Assembly (NCBI RefSeq): GCF_019112545.1 | Contig: NW_025064955.1 | Coordinates: 1 to 64,000, forward strand | Direction: 5' to 3' | Origin: Guyanagaster necrorhizus | Lineage: Eukaryota > Basidiomycota > Agaricomycetes > Agaricales > Physalacriaceae | DNA: 64,000 bases | Part shown: positions 1 to 11,059 of the stretch, one piece after another | Layout of the letters: every line of letters begins with the position of its first letter | Position numbering within the stretch: the stretch's first letter is position 1 | Program-made: the position numbers and the translations under genes | The notes under the pieces: generated by a model | Told to the model about the DNA's origin: nothing | What the model saw: the letters and a program-made list of their open reading frames with translations, nothing else | Database searches by the model: none

Positions 1-490
1 CGCGTATAAGGGGGTCGTACATGGGGAGAAGGTACGTGACACTGCTCTTCATTATCTTCCGTTTCCTGATGTGTTCCATGCGTGGCTTGTGCTCTTCTAG
101 GTCAATAATGGTTTGGCAATCGATCCGTGGTCATTACAGACACCAGAGTCAGCGTATCCGCAATAGAGCACTCGCAGTAAATACGATCAGATGCAGCAAT
201 GGGACGATAGGAACAATATGCTGGCCTATAGAATGGGGCTGAGAAGCGCCAGCCATCGGTCACATTCCGTGCTCGCTGCATGGATTGTAATCCTTGTATT
301 TGACGTCGTGGCGACAAGATGCATTCTCTCGTGGCTGCCCAAAATGGTTGCGCTGATGTATTGTCCGTGTGACGCCATCTATCCTTCGAGTTCGTCGTGG
401 AATTTCGGGCCTGCAGCTCTGACGTGGTCCCTTGATGGCGATTTGAAGGACAGCGTTTGTAGCAAAGGTATGACAGCCGCTTGATGGACT
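1..490 (+). pseudogene. relic of a multi-pass membrane protein gene (possibly DUF6533-like)
   Basis: No continuous frame exists, but two hydrophobic segments can be read. One near 21-100 contains RRYVTLLFIIFRFLM, and one near 260-320 contains AAWIVILVFDVVA, which resembles a transmembrane helix of the Agaricomycete DUF6533 serpentine proteins (recalled from the family, not searched). The first segment and the following 150 nt match the minus strand at 49060-49480, so this is one of two paralogous relics in the window. The gene is cut by the window edge and its frames are broken. No start, splice sites or stop can be assigned. The DUF6533 link is inference. Confidence 0.3.
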
Positions 491-662
491 TTTTCGTCAT
501 TCTGAGATTCTTTGTCAGGCGCGTTGCTCGAATCGACGATAATACAAGGACTCACTCTACATACGAGGACACAAACACCGATTGGGATGCAGTTCGGATA
601 ACCCGATATTGGATCTAAGTTTCGACCCGTTCACGTTCTGTGTGCAATTTTCCGTTCGGTAC
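430..662 (+). repeat. duplicated segment, copy 1 (partner at 9772-10005)
   Basis: About 230 bp is shared with 9772-10005 at roughly 85% identity by eye. It includes an uninterrupted identical core of about 48 bp around 503-552 that contains CAGGCGCGTTGCTCGAATCG. Both copies are in the same orientation. Copy 1 lies between the membrane-protein relic and the F-box pseudogene. Copy 2 abuts the CpG-poor block and sits just upstream of the BTB gene. I do not recognise a mobile-element terminus at either end, so a segmental duplication is as likely as a transposon. Confidence 0.7.
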
Positions 663-1019
663 ACAGAAAACTGGAAGGAAGAAAACTGATATCGATTATA
701 GATCATTTTGATGTCATTCCCAGCCCCACAGCCATGACACCATGAAACAAGATCCCGGCGGAGAGCACCTGGACGCTGATGGTGAACATCGTGGCACACT
801 GATCGCGCAGAGGCCTCTGAAAATGATCCCTTCCCTTGGAATCTGAATCGGGACAATTTGCAATAAACACTATTTGGTCACGAGATAGAGATCGGCCCAC
901 AGCAGCATGAACTTTATCCTGCTCGTCGACGATGTGCTGATTTGCACCATCGCGTTTCTCTCTGTTCCAGATATTCTGCGACTTCATTAGGTAAGGCTTT
1001 CTTTGGCCTTAATTCCTGG

Positions 1020-2050
1020 ATGCTGAATTTTCAGAAGTGTAAACGGTTCGACGCACTGACAAGGCTACTAATCATATGGACCAACGCCCACAAGCTCGAC
1101 ATTCTGTCCAATGACTATCCTTTCCCCCTCGATGTTATCGATCTTGAACAGCGCACGCGACACGCGTACCGACTCGCGTCATGATGGCTCCTTGACTGTT
1201 CTCTGTCACCCACAAGCAAGGTGATGTTGGTGGACTCACCTGTATCAGAGATCAAATTCATCTCAGGGCGGCAGCACAAATGGCTGCTGACCGCATCCAA
1301 GGGGACACGGTCAGTCCTGATGATCTGGGACATCGTGGAGGCGTACAAGTGCTCGAAATGATCCCCACACCGGAACGACGTTGGATTCAGGGATGTGACA
1401 GTTAACGATAACCCAGATTCTGAAGCCAGTGTCATGGTGTCATTGTGAGCACCTGTTAATATGCTAAACGACCACTAATTTCTATAGATCGCAGATAATT
1501 GTGCTCCTGCACTTGGACGATGATGGAACATTTCATGAAATCTACTTCATCAACATCAACCTCCGCCTTGTCACCCTCACTGGTGACATCTTAGCGCTAA
1601 CTGATCCCAGCTCCACTACGCTCATCTACAACTGGAAGACCGGCGAGCGCACACACCTCGACACGCCGCGCACCCGTTGCCTCCAAATCATTTAACCCCG
1701 CCCACGGACCTCGTCCTGCATGCCCAGTCCATCGCTCTCTACGTCCTTCCATCACCCACGCTTGTCTCCAAATATTCCTTTGGCTGGGTCGACGGTGCCA
1801 GTGCAACCCCCACCTCCATCCCTATCCGCAATAACATAACCCTCTGGGATAACAGCATGAATCCTTCCAGCACTACTCCCTATCATCCTTCCCGCCAATG
1901 CTCACCAGTAAAACATCCTCCTTCCATCGATCTACTCGATGTTCGGACATCATCCTCGGCAAGCGGGCCACTCCCATCACCGCAATCGGGAGGAGCAGAA
2001 CAGTTACGAGACCCTCGTGGCTGCTGTCTTCCCCAGTCCGCTTAACCACA
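1020..2050 (+). pseudogene. F-box-type protein with propeller-like C-terminal region, broken
   Basis: The legible frame contains RTRHAYRLA, then WLLTASKGT, SVLMIWDIVEAYK, NPDSEASVMVSL, then after an intron LVTLTGDILALTD and TLIYNWKTGE. These motifs come in the order seen in the large Agaricomycete F-box family, whose C-terminal half resembles a WD/kelch-like propeller (family recognition from memory). One good intron is visible: 1445-1487, with CTAAC-like branch sequence and TATAG acceptor. Two in-frame TGA codons break the first exon at 1182-1184 and 1359-1361; the second sits where the family usually has Trp. A frameshift near 1670 is needed to reach the matching tail YSFGWVDGAS at about 1770-1800. 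No convincing F-box itself is seen. I call it a pseudogene. Confidence 0.55.
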
Positions 2051-4510
2051 CCGAGAATGCCCGTGTTCGCACGATCTGCTAGAATAATTTTGATAATTGG
2101 ATGGCGTTGGATTATGACGAGGACCTTGGAAGGATCGCGCTTGTAACGTGGTCTGGGAAGATTACCATTGTTGACATGTAGCCGAAATATATCTCCATGA
2201 GTACTATCATGTCTGCTACACGATTGTCTTTTTCTACTGTGCATCCCTTGTCAGTCTTTATTCAGAGTACTCTATATGTTGATTCTATTCGCTCTATGAC
2301 AGCCCATTGTACAATGGCTAGATCGTATTCCTCTACATCTGGATTTAGAAGAACTGATGAGGCACTTGCGGATTAGCTTCGGAACCTATGTTTCTTCGTC
2401 ATTCATCTTGTAAGGCAGGTATCGGTCAGTTCCTGTTTGCAAAGGTATTATTTTGGGATGGTAACTGTTGGAAATCCTCGGTGTTGCGCAGGGTAGACTC
2501 CAGGCTGGTAAGGCCAGAAGGTATGAATTTGTTATTCTACAGCTCCTACAGAGCTTGTATTTGTACTCTCCAGGCTTGTATCTAGAATTTACTACAACTT
2601 TCTCTTTCTCTCGAGCTTACTCATCAGCTCTCGGCATGATGCCGGATTGCCCTTTCTAGAACTTTCCAGCAAAATCCAACAGTAACTATATGAGGAGCGT
2701 TATGATTTGGGTATGAATATGGAAATCGGAGATGTACACATTCACCGGGACCGATTCAGCGAACCATGATTAAGATTCAGTGTGAGCCAAGTCGATCCCA
2801 GTCGATTGTTCATCGTTGAGAGTGGAGGCCGCGAGCAAGCACAGTGCAAAAGAATAAACCAAGAAATAGTCTGGGAAGGAATGCGACCGCATCGTCGAAT
2901 TCATTTTTCAGGGCCTTTAATTTCAGTGGTTTGCCTTGCGCGACATAGAATATGCAACAATGGACTGTTTTATTCTCGCTATAAGAATACAACTAACCTC
3001 TTTCTTTTTGTGGTAGGACTTTGTTGGCATGTCTTAACATTCATCCATACCCTCAGCATCGTCGCTCAGACCGGCCTTAGATGCTGGCACTTCTCAAATG
3101 GTACAAATTTATTACCTTTAATCTCATGATTTCGTCCGGCGGATAATCACTCATCCATTGAATCTGGGCGGGTTTTGCCCTGGTTTCCCTACTGTCCTTC
3201 TTGTTAGGCTTTCGCTGATGTGTTTCCCAAGACTTGGGGTCAGAGCACTTTATTTCTTTTAATAAAAAAAAAGGTATGATCCCAAGCATCTTCTCCGACG
3301 TTGTTCCTCAACGCCAGCTGCCAAAGCAATGGTTTACATACCCATACTATATCGACTTACAGGCCCATGCCTTTTCTACATATAGGACTTCTTTTACCAA
3401 AGTCTTCAATCAATCCATCAGACACTAGTAATTCATTTCAGTGCGACGGAAGGCAGGTCTTTCTATCGACGAAGGAAATTTACCGGTCGCGTGACAAAAA
3501 CATCATCAGGGACTGGAGAACCCCCCGGTGGTGTTGTAACCTTCTGTTGTGTCACCAATGTTCGTGAACGAGATCGGTTTGTACACAACGGCGGTACCTT
3601 CGAATCAATCAGGTAACAGGATACAATTTAGAGGTGAAATATCGACGTGCTTACCCTTTCCGTCGACAATCTCAGGACTACCACGCTTACATCCCCTGCT
3701 CATACAACTACAGCAACGTGGCTGCTCTCACTACAATTCAGTCCTTCGCTCAAGACACGCACACACCAAATATAGCCCGAGATATTGCAACCCGCTTTAA
3801 TTATGACCAAAGAACACAGGTTTTGGATCGCCATGCGAAACCAAACCAACTCATCATTGACAGATGCATCTATAGGAAATTGAACCCTCAAACTGGCGTG
3901 GCCCCGACAGCCACTAGACGTCATCCGATTATGGTTAGAGCTCCACCCAGCTATTCCTTCACATGGTAATTTTTTGCCTGACATAAATGGATCTCTTAAT
4001 ATTTGAAGGATTTTTTACAAGATGGACCCAATTACAATCACATATAGGTATCGTGCGGGAGCAGGAAGATTGACTATAAAACATTTCATTTTTGGCCTAT
4101 AAAACGATGTCTCCTGTAGGAAAGACCTCTCCCTCCTGATTTTTTTTTCCTTCTAGAGTGAATGAGGGATTCAAAGACCAAAACTCTCCTGAAATTCTTG
4201 TGTTTCTTCCTTGCTGACTTTTGGATCATTATCTTCAGCGGAAAGCGGACCGAATTCCTTTGCTGGGAAGTATTGTTACCGAATGAGTATCACACCTTAT
4301 TATTTAACGCATGGATCTCCTACCTTTCCACTTCCGTAACGAAAATGACAGGTATATCACAGATCTACAATGAATTTCTGTGGGGAATCGAACCGCCGAC
4401 CGGACCACCTCGACCATTCGGACGTTATCCTTCCACGTTTCAACCTTCTTTCACATGAAACATCTAGTTCATCTGAATGACGACGTTTCCTAGGAGCAGA
4501 AGCCTCTCCC
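2051..4510. other. no gene identified
   Basis: Only short overlapping open frames occur here, with no recognisable domain, consistent splice pattern or repeat. CpG is present at ordinary density, unlike the transposon blocks. At 4384-4430 on the minus strand there are tRNA A-box-like and B-box-like words too close together for a tRNA (see rejected items). Confidence 0.5.
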
Positions 4511-4520
4511 CTGCCCTACG

Positions 4521-5187
4521 TTGCGTCTTGGAATTTCAGACCATCGAAAACCTTATTTTCGACATCTGCCCCAAAATGGAAACATCGTTTCCCCAGTCAG
4601 CCTCACAATACATTCCACCACACATACAGCCGCACTGACCCGTCCGGCTTCCAGCAGCACCTCTTCGTCGCCGAACTGTCCCACCGTTCACCACTCTCCC
4701 GAAAAGTCCACTATAACCATCGATGCTGAAAAACAAGTCAACCCATGGGATAGCTACGAAGAGGATGAAATGCCCGAAGAGACTCAGCCGCACCTCGTAC
4801 GCAACCTACGGTTACAGGCCTTCTCTATTTACCGCCGCCTATTCTCAGTCGCGTTCTTAACGGACATGGGTATCTTCATTTCGTACGCAATCCGCAGCTA
4901 TCAGACTGCACTGGTCGCGGTGGCGAATATCTTTTTCGCTATTCTCATGAGGCATGAACGCGTTATAAACTCAATTGCATGCTCTGTTCCTCAGTCGTGA
5001 GTTCTCTTTGCCTGGTGATCTTTGTAGTTCACTGATGCGTTTTCTTACCGAGGTGGCCGTTCTTCATTCGTCCGACTGCTGCGAGAGTGTGTCATAATGG
5101 AGGCAACCATTCGGGAGCTGCTGCTGTTTGAGGGACATTTTTGCTGATATTTTTGGCCACCCAAGCGACTAGGGAACTTGTTCACAG
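4521..5187 (+). pseudogene. TmpA-like membrane flavoprotein gene, truncated 5' fragment
   Basis: The first segment reads VNPWDSYEEDEMPEE, then SIYRRLFSVAFLTDMGIF and a hydrophobic stretch ending FFAILMRHERVIN. An intron at 4997-5052 (GTGAGT...CGAG) joins it to WPFFIRPTAARVCHNGGN followed by HSGAAAV and FLATQATREL. This order matches the N-terminal membrane region of fungal TmpA-like proteins, which carry ferric-reductase-like and FAD/NAD(P)-binding parts further on (family knowledge, unverified). A TGA at 5129-5131 interrupts the frame where the family has a small residue. After about 5187 the similarity stops and an unrelated antisense fragment begins, so the cytosolic flavin and nucleotide domains are absent. 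The start codon is not defined; no ATG precedes the conserved part in this frame. Confidence 0.55.
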
Positions 5188-5266
5188 CAAGCGGGTACAT
5201 TTCCCCTCAAAGTGTATGTCTGCGTGATTCTAAACCATCGATACACTTCCAGACTTCAGTGGCTTG

Positions 5267-5836
5267 TCAACTTTTTGACTCCGGGAAAGGCCTGTGGAGA
5301 ACAATGTCCAACATTGTCTTCTTCTCCAGATGCTCCTGTGTGAGCACTGTGCTATATGTATACATGATATCCAACTCGGTTATTTGTTCCGGTAACTGCA
5401 GCCACGCGAGTTCAGCGTCGTTTTACCACCAGTTGTTGTTCACCGATGTCTGCGAGACGTTGGGGAATAAATTTTGAAGTACTGGCATAAGATCGTGGAT
5501 ATCTGACCATGCTGGGTGCGCTTTGGGATGGAGGTGGATATCGACTTCGAGGACGAAGGAGATGGACCGGCAGAACTTCGACGGCGAAAATGAAGCGTCG
5601 ACGGACCGGAAGGCTATGGTGTCTCGTTGTAGGGTACGGCCGATGATGTGGTTAAGGTGGAAATGAGTGAAGATGTGTATGTCAGTGCAGTACACATGAG
5701 TAAATTCCCAAGCAAACGATTTGCTGACGAGAAGGGATGATGTTGCCATCCGGAGACGTTCGACGGGTGTAAGAGGAAAGGCCCATGCTTCCTCGATCGT
5801 CTGGGCAGGTATTTTTGCAGGCAGTACATTTGCCAC
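5267..5836 (-). pseudogene. unassigned protein fragment (LRR/F-box-associated style)
   Basis: A minus-strand frame runs through SIEEAW-like N-terminal sequence to LFPNVSQTSVNNNWW, meets a TAA, then continues in the same frame with AELAWLQLPEQITELDIMY and ends at TGA (5267-5269). The repeated hydrophobic spacing (LPEQITELDIMYTYS) recalls leucine-rich or F-box-associated proteins that are abundant in Agaricomycetes, but I cannot name a family. There is no ATG at the 5' end of the frame. Its 3' end faces and abuts the truncated TmpA-like gene, suggesting a rearrangement between two decayed genes. Confidence 0.3.
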
Positions 5837-6751
5837 TGTTCAACAGCAGTTGTAGAGATGATTTATGTGATTACAGGCATCGTTGTCCCTGCATTTTATA
5901 TCTGATGATGCTCCACATTTTCATGATCCACCCTGGCCTTGGTGGTGAGAGTTCTGTCTCATCGATCATCCTGGGTAGAGTGTCCCCACTGGATGAAATT
6001 CTGCAAGCTTAGAATATCACACATCTTCTGTGACATCCTTAGAAATGGTTAGTTCAATAACAGTAGGATATATATTAATCTCCTTTTCACCAAGAAGTCA
6101 CAGCTCCAAAATTTGCTGACTGACTGGAAATGCACTGTATGAAACTTGATGTCTAGGAAAATGGTTTCAGATGGCTCCCGGAACATTAGAAAGGGGGATG
6201 GAGGTAAAGGCCGAAGTTAGACTGTAATTGGTGGCTGTGTCTTACGAGGGATTTCATTGAATCTGCCTTCATTTAGTGTCTTTACACCCATTTAAATTAT
6301 TTATGAGCTCTCAGCTTCCTTGGTGTCACCAAATGATTCACTAGGACTAATTTCCCTTTGCAGAGCATCCATTTAATTATAAGTGGCTAGGTCAAAATAG
6401 AATTTATTTATCTGCAAATTATCACTCTATGTACTTAAAATAAATAATATTTTGGAGGAAACGGCGGAAGATTCGGGGATCGCGAGATGGTTTCCATTTT
6501 GAGGAGTTTACACCACACAGTTTTAGCTTACATCATCATCACGGAGGGCGAATTTGAGACAAGTCTCAGACGGCAATGGATATATAATGGAGCTCTTTGG
6601 CCTCTCTTCAGTCCCTCACTGAACATCTCTCTACACTACACAGTGAAGTCACTCAGCTCATTTTTGATCTTTTGAATCATTTATCAGTCTGTCCCTTAGT
6701 TTCTTTATGATTGTCTCATACTAACCATCTTATTTTCCCTCTCTTCATTCA

Positions 6752-8005
6752 ATGCTTTCTGCTGAAGTTGTTGAGGATTACATTCACTTTGCTAGGAGCT
6801 ACATGGAGGAGGCTCAGAGCTCTGTTGACCAGGACCCTACTATCTCCCCAACCACTGCTACATCAACCTTCTCCTCTCTGGACCTTGGCAGTGATACCAT
6901 GTGCAGCACTACTTCCTACACTTCTGATGTGCATGCTGTCTCCAAGGAAGAGGCTGAATTCTACTATGCAGGCCTTCATTCTGGGCCCACATTGCTTTAC
7001 CGCACAGGCAAAAAGTGGTTCCCACCCAGAGGACCTGAAGCCTATCACTGTTTGAAAGAGCTGCGCCCAGTCTACAACCATCTGATTATAACAGTCTGGA
7101 ACAATGACTTGGGCTGGAAGGTTGTTAAAGTTTTAGATGCTCATACAGTCAGTTAATAGATATTTATCATATTATAGAATTTGCTAATTAGGATTTTTAG
7201 ATCCACTTTACAACAATAGATGTTGTTCGTTTCAAGATGGCCCAGTTCAATGAACTATCTGAGGATGAAAAAGATGCTGATGAAGAAACAGTACAGGCTA
7301 AGAAACCAGTTATTGGTCCTGTCACTATTTGGATTGGTGTCATCTCTGAGTCTACCTCTGCCACAGCTGCCCATGATGCAGCTCAGGACATTCTAGCCCT
7401 TCTCAAGGACTATCAGATCACTGATGTTGATGTTGACTTCTGTGAGTCCTTCTATACATGTGAGGCTAGTCCTCAGCTTCTTGAACCTGTCAGTGATCTG
7501 GACTCACTTGTCAATGGATGTTACAATTTTTTCAATTTATTTTATCTTTTATCTTATCTTATCAGAGCATCTATCTAATCACAGGCACTTACAGATAGGC
7601 ATGGGATGATTATACAATCACAATAAGCCACACTATTATTCTGTAAACAGTGATAGTGTCTCAATGGTAGACAATACCTCATTGTTCCACCCCCAACAAC
7701 CAGAGGTGACAAGGACTATAGCACAGAGATGCACAATTAATAGGACTATATTTATCAAAAGGCAAAATGTATATAAGTAGCTTAGCTCTTGCTGTAGATA
7801 CCCAGCTTCAAGCTAAAGTTTATTCTATATCATCTTCTCTTGACCCTAACTTGTCTAAATGTCTTGGAATACATTGGCTATATAACACATATAGTGAACT
7901 GATGTGACTGTATGAAGACAATACAGCATCAGTTTATCACATGTTTAAGTCATGTGCACTTTGGGTCTAACAATGTCATTAGTCCTCTCACTTCCACTCT
8001 TGGCC
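6752..8005 (+). pseudogene. two-exon unassigned Agaricomycete protein, split by a solo LTR
   Basis: Exon 1 (6752-7147) encodes 132 residues starting MLSAEVVEDYIHFARSYM and containing KEEAEFYYAGLHSGPTLLYR. An intron 7148-7200 (GTCAGT, branch CTAAT, TTTAG) leads in phase 0 into exon 2, which reads IHFTTIDVVRFKM, then GPVTIWIGVISESTS and YQITDVDVDF. At VN the frame runs into an LTR at 7519-7972. Immediately after the LTR the same frame resumes as VISPLTSTLGL, so the LTR is an insertion into a once continuous gene. A second LTR at 8006 ends the legible part. I recall similar multi-copy hypothetical proteins in mushroom genomes, some continuing into a protease-like region, but cannot name the function. 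Confidence 0.6.
7519..7972 (+). repeat. solo LTR of a gypsy chromovirus, sense orientation
   Basis: The sequence begins TGTTACAATTTTT and ends GGTCTAACA, matching the reverse complement of the 444-bp LTR of the full-length element at 52661-60768. It keeps the diagnostic start-of-transcript motif CCAGCTTCAAGCTAAAG at about 7800-7820. Flanking pentamers (ATGGA and ATGTC) share only the first three bases, so the target duplication has decayed or the ends are imprecise. Host-gene reading frame flanks it on both sides, and no internal retroelement sequence is present, as expected for a solo LTR left by recombination. Confidence 0.85.
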
Positions 8006-8450
8006 TGTTAGACCTGCTCAACACATGACTAGAACACATGATAAACTAATGCTGCATTGAGTTTGTATAGTCACATTAGAGTCCACTATTATGTGTTCAA
8101 CTTGGTGCAAACCAGGCATTCACAGAACAAGCTTGAGAGAGATAAGTGGTATGAATAAACTTTAGCTTGAAGCTGGAGTATTACAGCAAGAGCTATCATA
8201 CTTATATACTTGTCTGTAATAATAAATACAGTTCCTGTACTATTATGGCTCTCTGCATTGTGACACTATGGTGTCTGATTGTCAGATATGAAACAAATGG
8301 ATGTTGTCTGTTGTTAAGGCATCTTTGATATTATTGTCATGGTTTACCTATTGTGTCCATCTCCATCATATGGCAATTATCCCACAATCCTAAGTGCTTA
8401 ATGATAAGCTAGGTGCCAGATAAGATAAATAAACATAAAAAATCATAACA
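8006..8450 (-). repeat. LTR of a gypsy chromovirus, antisense orientation
   Basis: Starts TGTTAGACC and ends AATCATAACA, parallel to the minus-oriented LTRs at 52661 and 62613, and includes AAACTTTAGCTTGAAGCTGG near 8156-8175. It contains no CpG. It follows the neighbouring solo LTR after only 33 bp but lies in the opposite orientation, so it is a separate insertion. I find no matching target duplication (TGGCC before, ATTGT after) and no polypurine tract or integrase sequence on its right, so it is either a decayed solo LTR or one side of a deleted element. Confidence 0.8.
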
Positions 8451-9771
8451 ATTGTCTAAGCATCTTGATATCAATAATGACATCAAAGACCATTTTTTTC
8501 TGTGACTTCTTTTCTTTCTTCTATGCTCCTTTATCTATTGCTTGTTTGTTAGTGCAGATGAATGCTTTGACTGCTGGTGGATTGCTGTTTAGGTTTATCT
8601 TTATTTTTCATCTTGTCTTTTCATACTTGATGTCTAAGGCTTGGACTAGTGGACTTGTCATTTCAGTTTGTCTCATTTCTTTACTCTCTCTCCTCATGCA
8701 ATTGATGGCCTTCATGTTCAGATTCCATATGACTTGACATAGTTTACTGGACTATCAGACATGCTTGCCAATTTTGAGTGGTATTTAGTAGGCATTGACA
8801 CATCTTTACTGTAGCTTCTTATTCTTCAGACCCTTACAACTTCACCACATACTATTTATTCTCCTCTCCACTCATCTATACCCATTGTTCATCTATCCTT
8901 CTCTGTCTATCCCCAGTTGTGTTGTGTACCCCCCCCCCCCTATATACCCCATTCCCACTCATCTTATATCTCCTCTTACATGTTGAATGAACATTGTTGA
9001 CTTTGTTGTTTAAATCACACATGATAAAACAAAGTTCAATATGTGGGTAAGGTTGACTTAGGCACTTATTAGTGCTCTAGTGCTGAGTGGGGCTTAGCTT
9101 TATTCTTGTTGATGACTTTGCCATTGTGACTTGCTTATTTTCTTTTTTATATACTAGATGAATTTTCCATTTTACATTTTCATGCATGCATTTGCTTGTG
9201 TTGATTTGTGTTTTATTGATGATCATTTGTGTTCTTACCAATGCATTCATGACATCAAAAGTACATGTTAGTATATATGATTGCAGAGGAAATATTCACA
9301 TCAGAAAGTTTTCAATCTCTAAAAACTCTTACAACTGTTATGAACAGACTAAAGTGCTGATTTAACTGTTTGAGACCTAATAATGATAAATTTCCTGCCC
9401 AACAGGTCTCCCTAGCCACTCCAATAGCATAGTTCCACAATAATTGTGTTAGAATATTAATGGAACCCCCAATGCAAGGCCAGAAATGTGAATGCATGTT
9501 AATGATGCTAAAGTCTTTGCTGAAGTTGACTGAAAAGGTACCATCTATTCTGACAGACCCAGGCTAGAAACAGCTGGTGAGCTTGTTGGATATGTGAAGA
9601 CAGTTGTCCTCCTCTGGTATAACATGTGCTTTCACAATTGCCTGTTCAGTAGCAGGCAAATAAGAATTGCCATCAGATGGAAAAGTCAGTATGCAAAAAA
9701 GCCTTTGCATGTCTCTTAGGAGTATGTGGTTCATATTTCCCATTTCTTTTGAATTTCACACGTTTCAGGCC

Positions 9772-10005
9772 CCTTGACGGCCATGTGAAGGATCGGATGC
9801 ATAGCAAAGGTATGACAGCCTCTCGATGCTCTCATTCTGAGATTCTTTGTCAGGCGCGTTGCTCGAATCGACGATAATACAGGGACTCACTCTGCTTACG
9901 AGCACACAGAAACACCGATTGGATTGCAATTCGGATATTCCGACATTGGATCCAAGTTTCGGCCCTCTTGCAACGGGTTCACGCTGTGTGTTCGATATTC
10001 CGTTC
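9772..10005 (+). repeat. duplicated segment, copy 2 (partner at 430-662)
   Basis: This is the second copy of the roughly 230-bp segment at 430-662. Its left end coincides, within a few bases, with the sharp change from CpG-poor to CpG-normal sequence at about 9765. The right end stops about 45 bp before an ATG at 10049 that could be an upstream start of the BTB gene. The position hints that the CpG-poor block was inserted at or near the duplication boundary. Confidence 0.7.
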
Positions 10006-10228
10006 ACTTATAATGCTTGACTTCTAACGCGTATAATTCTGTGTAGTTATGTCTACAGGGTCTCTGTGTAACGAATGTCTCTTCTTTTATCTCCCTGAAG
10101 CCAACGCGTATGATCATGTTGATGCGACTCGGATTACCGAAGCGATCATGCGGCAACGGGGCCATCAACACATGCTCACCCTGCGTAAGCGCCAGGCAGT
10201 CTTCTCTTCTTCCTTCACTGCGTCCACG

Positions 10229-11038
10229 ATGGTTTCTCAAGACTTCGCAGCCAGATGTCATCCGACCTTCAATACTCCAGGCGCCGACGCCGTTCTATCT
10301 TCGCTAGACGATACTTTATACCGACTGCCATCATTCGTCTTGCGAAGGTCGACCGCGTTCTTCGCTTCGAGCTCCTTCACTTTCGGACGAGACAGCGAGC
10401 CGATCCCCATCCATGAACACGATGTTGTCTTGGAGCGACTGCTACGTATTATCAGCGGGCTCGAGATCCCGCCTTGGCGCAAATTTGATGACCTCGAGGG
10501 TGTGCTCAGCCTAGCTGATGCCTGGGGAGCCAGAAGTGCGGTGGACATTATACGCGCATCTATCACTGCCCCCGTGTTCCTGAGAGAACCACTCCGGGTG
10601 TATGCGATAGCAACTAGATTTGGGTGGGAGGAGGAAGCGGAGCTCGCGTCGAAACATACTCTATCCTTGTCTCTCCACGAGGAGCAGTACCAGGAGGCGC
10701 TGCAGCGGATCCCGACGCGGTCGTTGGTCAAGTTGTTCAAGCTGCACCGGAAGCGGAGGGATGAGTTTCAGATGGGTATGGCATGGGACGCGAGTTGTAA
10801 GGGGTGTGGTGAGTCTGTCGACGGGTCGGCGTGGACGGCGCTTGTGTGGAAGATGTTCTGGGAAATGGATGCGAAGTCGTCGGGGGATAGGCTTTGTTCG
10901 TTGGAGGTTGAGGAGTGGCCGGAAATGCTGGCATGTTCGGAGGTGAAATGTGCTGGATGTGGAATGGCGGTATATGATAGATTGGAGGTGATGGAGAGGG
11001 TGAGGAAGTGTTTGGCTGATTTGCCGGATACGATATAG
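10229..11038 (+). CDS. BTB/POZ domain protein
   Basis: A single open frame of 269 residues from this ATG. It opens with CHPTFNTPGADAVLSS and LYRLPSFVLRRSTAFFAS, the usual start of Agaricomycete BTB/POZ proteins, whose N-terminal domain mediates protein-protein interaction. A short helical stretch GVLSLADAWGARSAVDIIR and RVYAIATRFGWEEEAELAS follows; this 'vyAiAcr.gwe.ea..AA..tL' pattern is characteristic of the family. The C-terminal part has CKGCGES and CSEVKCAGCG, cysteine pairs that might bind a metal. The frame is open further upstream to an ATG at 10049 (329 residues), but the extra 60 residues resemble nothing and lie next to the duplicated segment, so I prefer the start three residues before the conserved region (MVSQDF). 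No intron is needed. Partners and role are unknown. Confidence 0.8.
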   Translation: MVSQDFAARCHPTFNTPGADAVLSSLDDTLYRLPSFVLRRSTAFFASSSFTFGRDSEPIPIHEHDVVLERLLRIISGLEIPPWRKFDDLEGVLSLADAWGARSAVDIIRASITAPVFLREPLRVYAIATRFGWEEEAELASKHTLSLSLHEEQYQEALQRIPTRSLVKLFKLHRKRRDEFQMGMAWDASCKGCGESVDGSAWTALVWKMFWEMDAKSSGDRLCSLEVEEWPEMLACSEVKCAGCGMAVYDRLEVMERVRKCLADLPDTI

Positions 11039-11059
11039 ACGGGTTCGGTTCGAGAGATT

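Larger units (their letters stand above)
6600..9765. other. CpG-depleted repeat block
   Basis: Within this block CG dinucleotides are nearly absent: 7620-8460, for example, contains none that I can find. Both flanks are CpG-normal; 6450-6580 and the sequence from 9776 onward carry many. The block holds a broken two-exon gene (6752-8005), two LTRs (7519-7972, 8006-8450) and AT-rich sequence from 8451 to 9765. A minus-strand frame at 9312-9497 (WPCIGGSINILTQLLW, then ARETCWAGNLSLLGL) looks protein-like but I cannot assign it. The composition is what long-term deamination of methylated CpG in silenced repeats produces. Confidence 0.75.

Noticed and set aside
4375..4430. tRNA-like A-box (TGGTCGAGGTGG) and B-box (GGTTCGATTCC) words on the minus strand
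   Set aside because: Only about 10 nt separate them, leaving no room for an anticodon arm, and no acceptor stem pairs. At best a tRNA-derived scrap or chance.
8451..8740. Continuation of the 6752 gene beyond the second LTR
   Set aside because: A few residues could be forced to fit, but there is no target duplication and the frame does not align with what I expect of the family.
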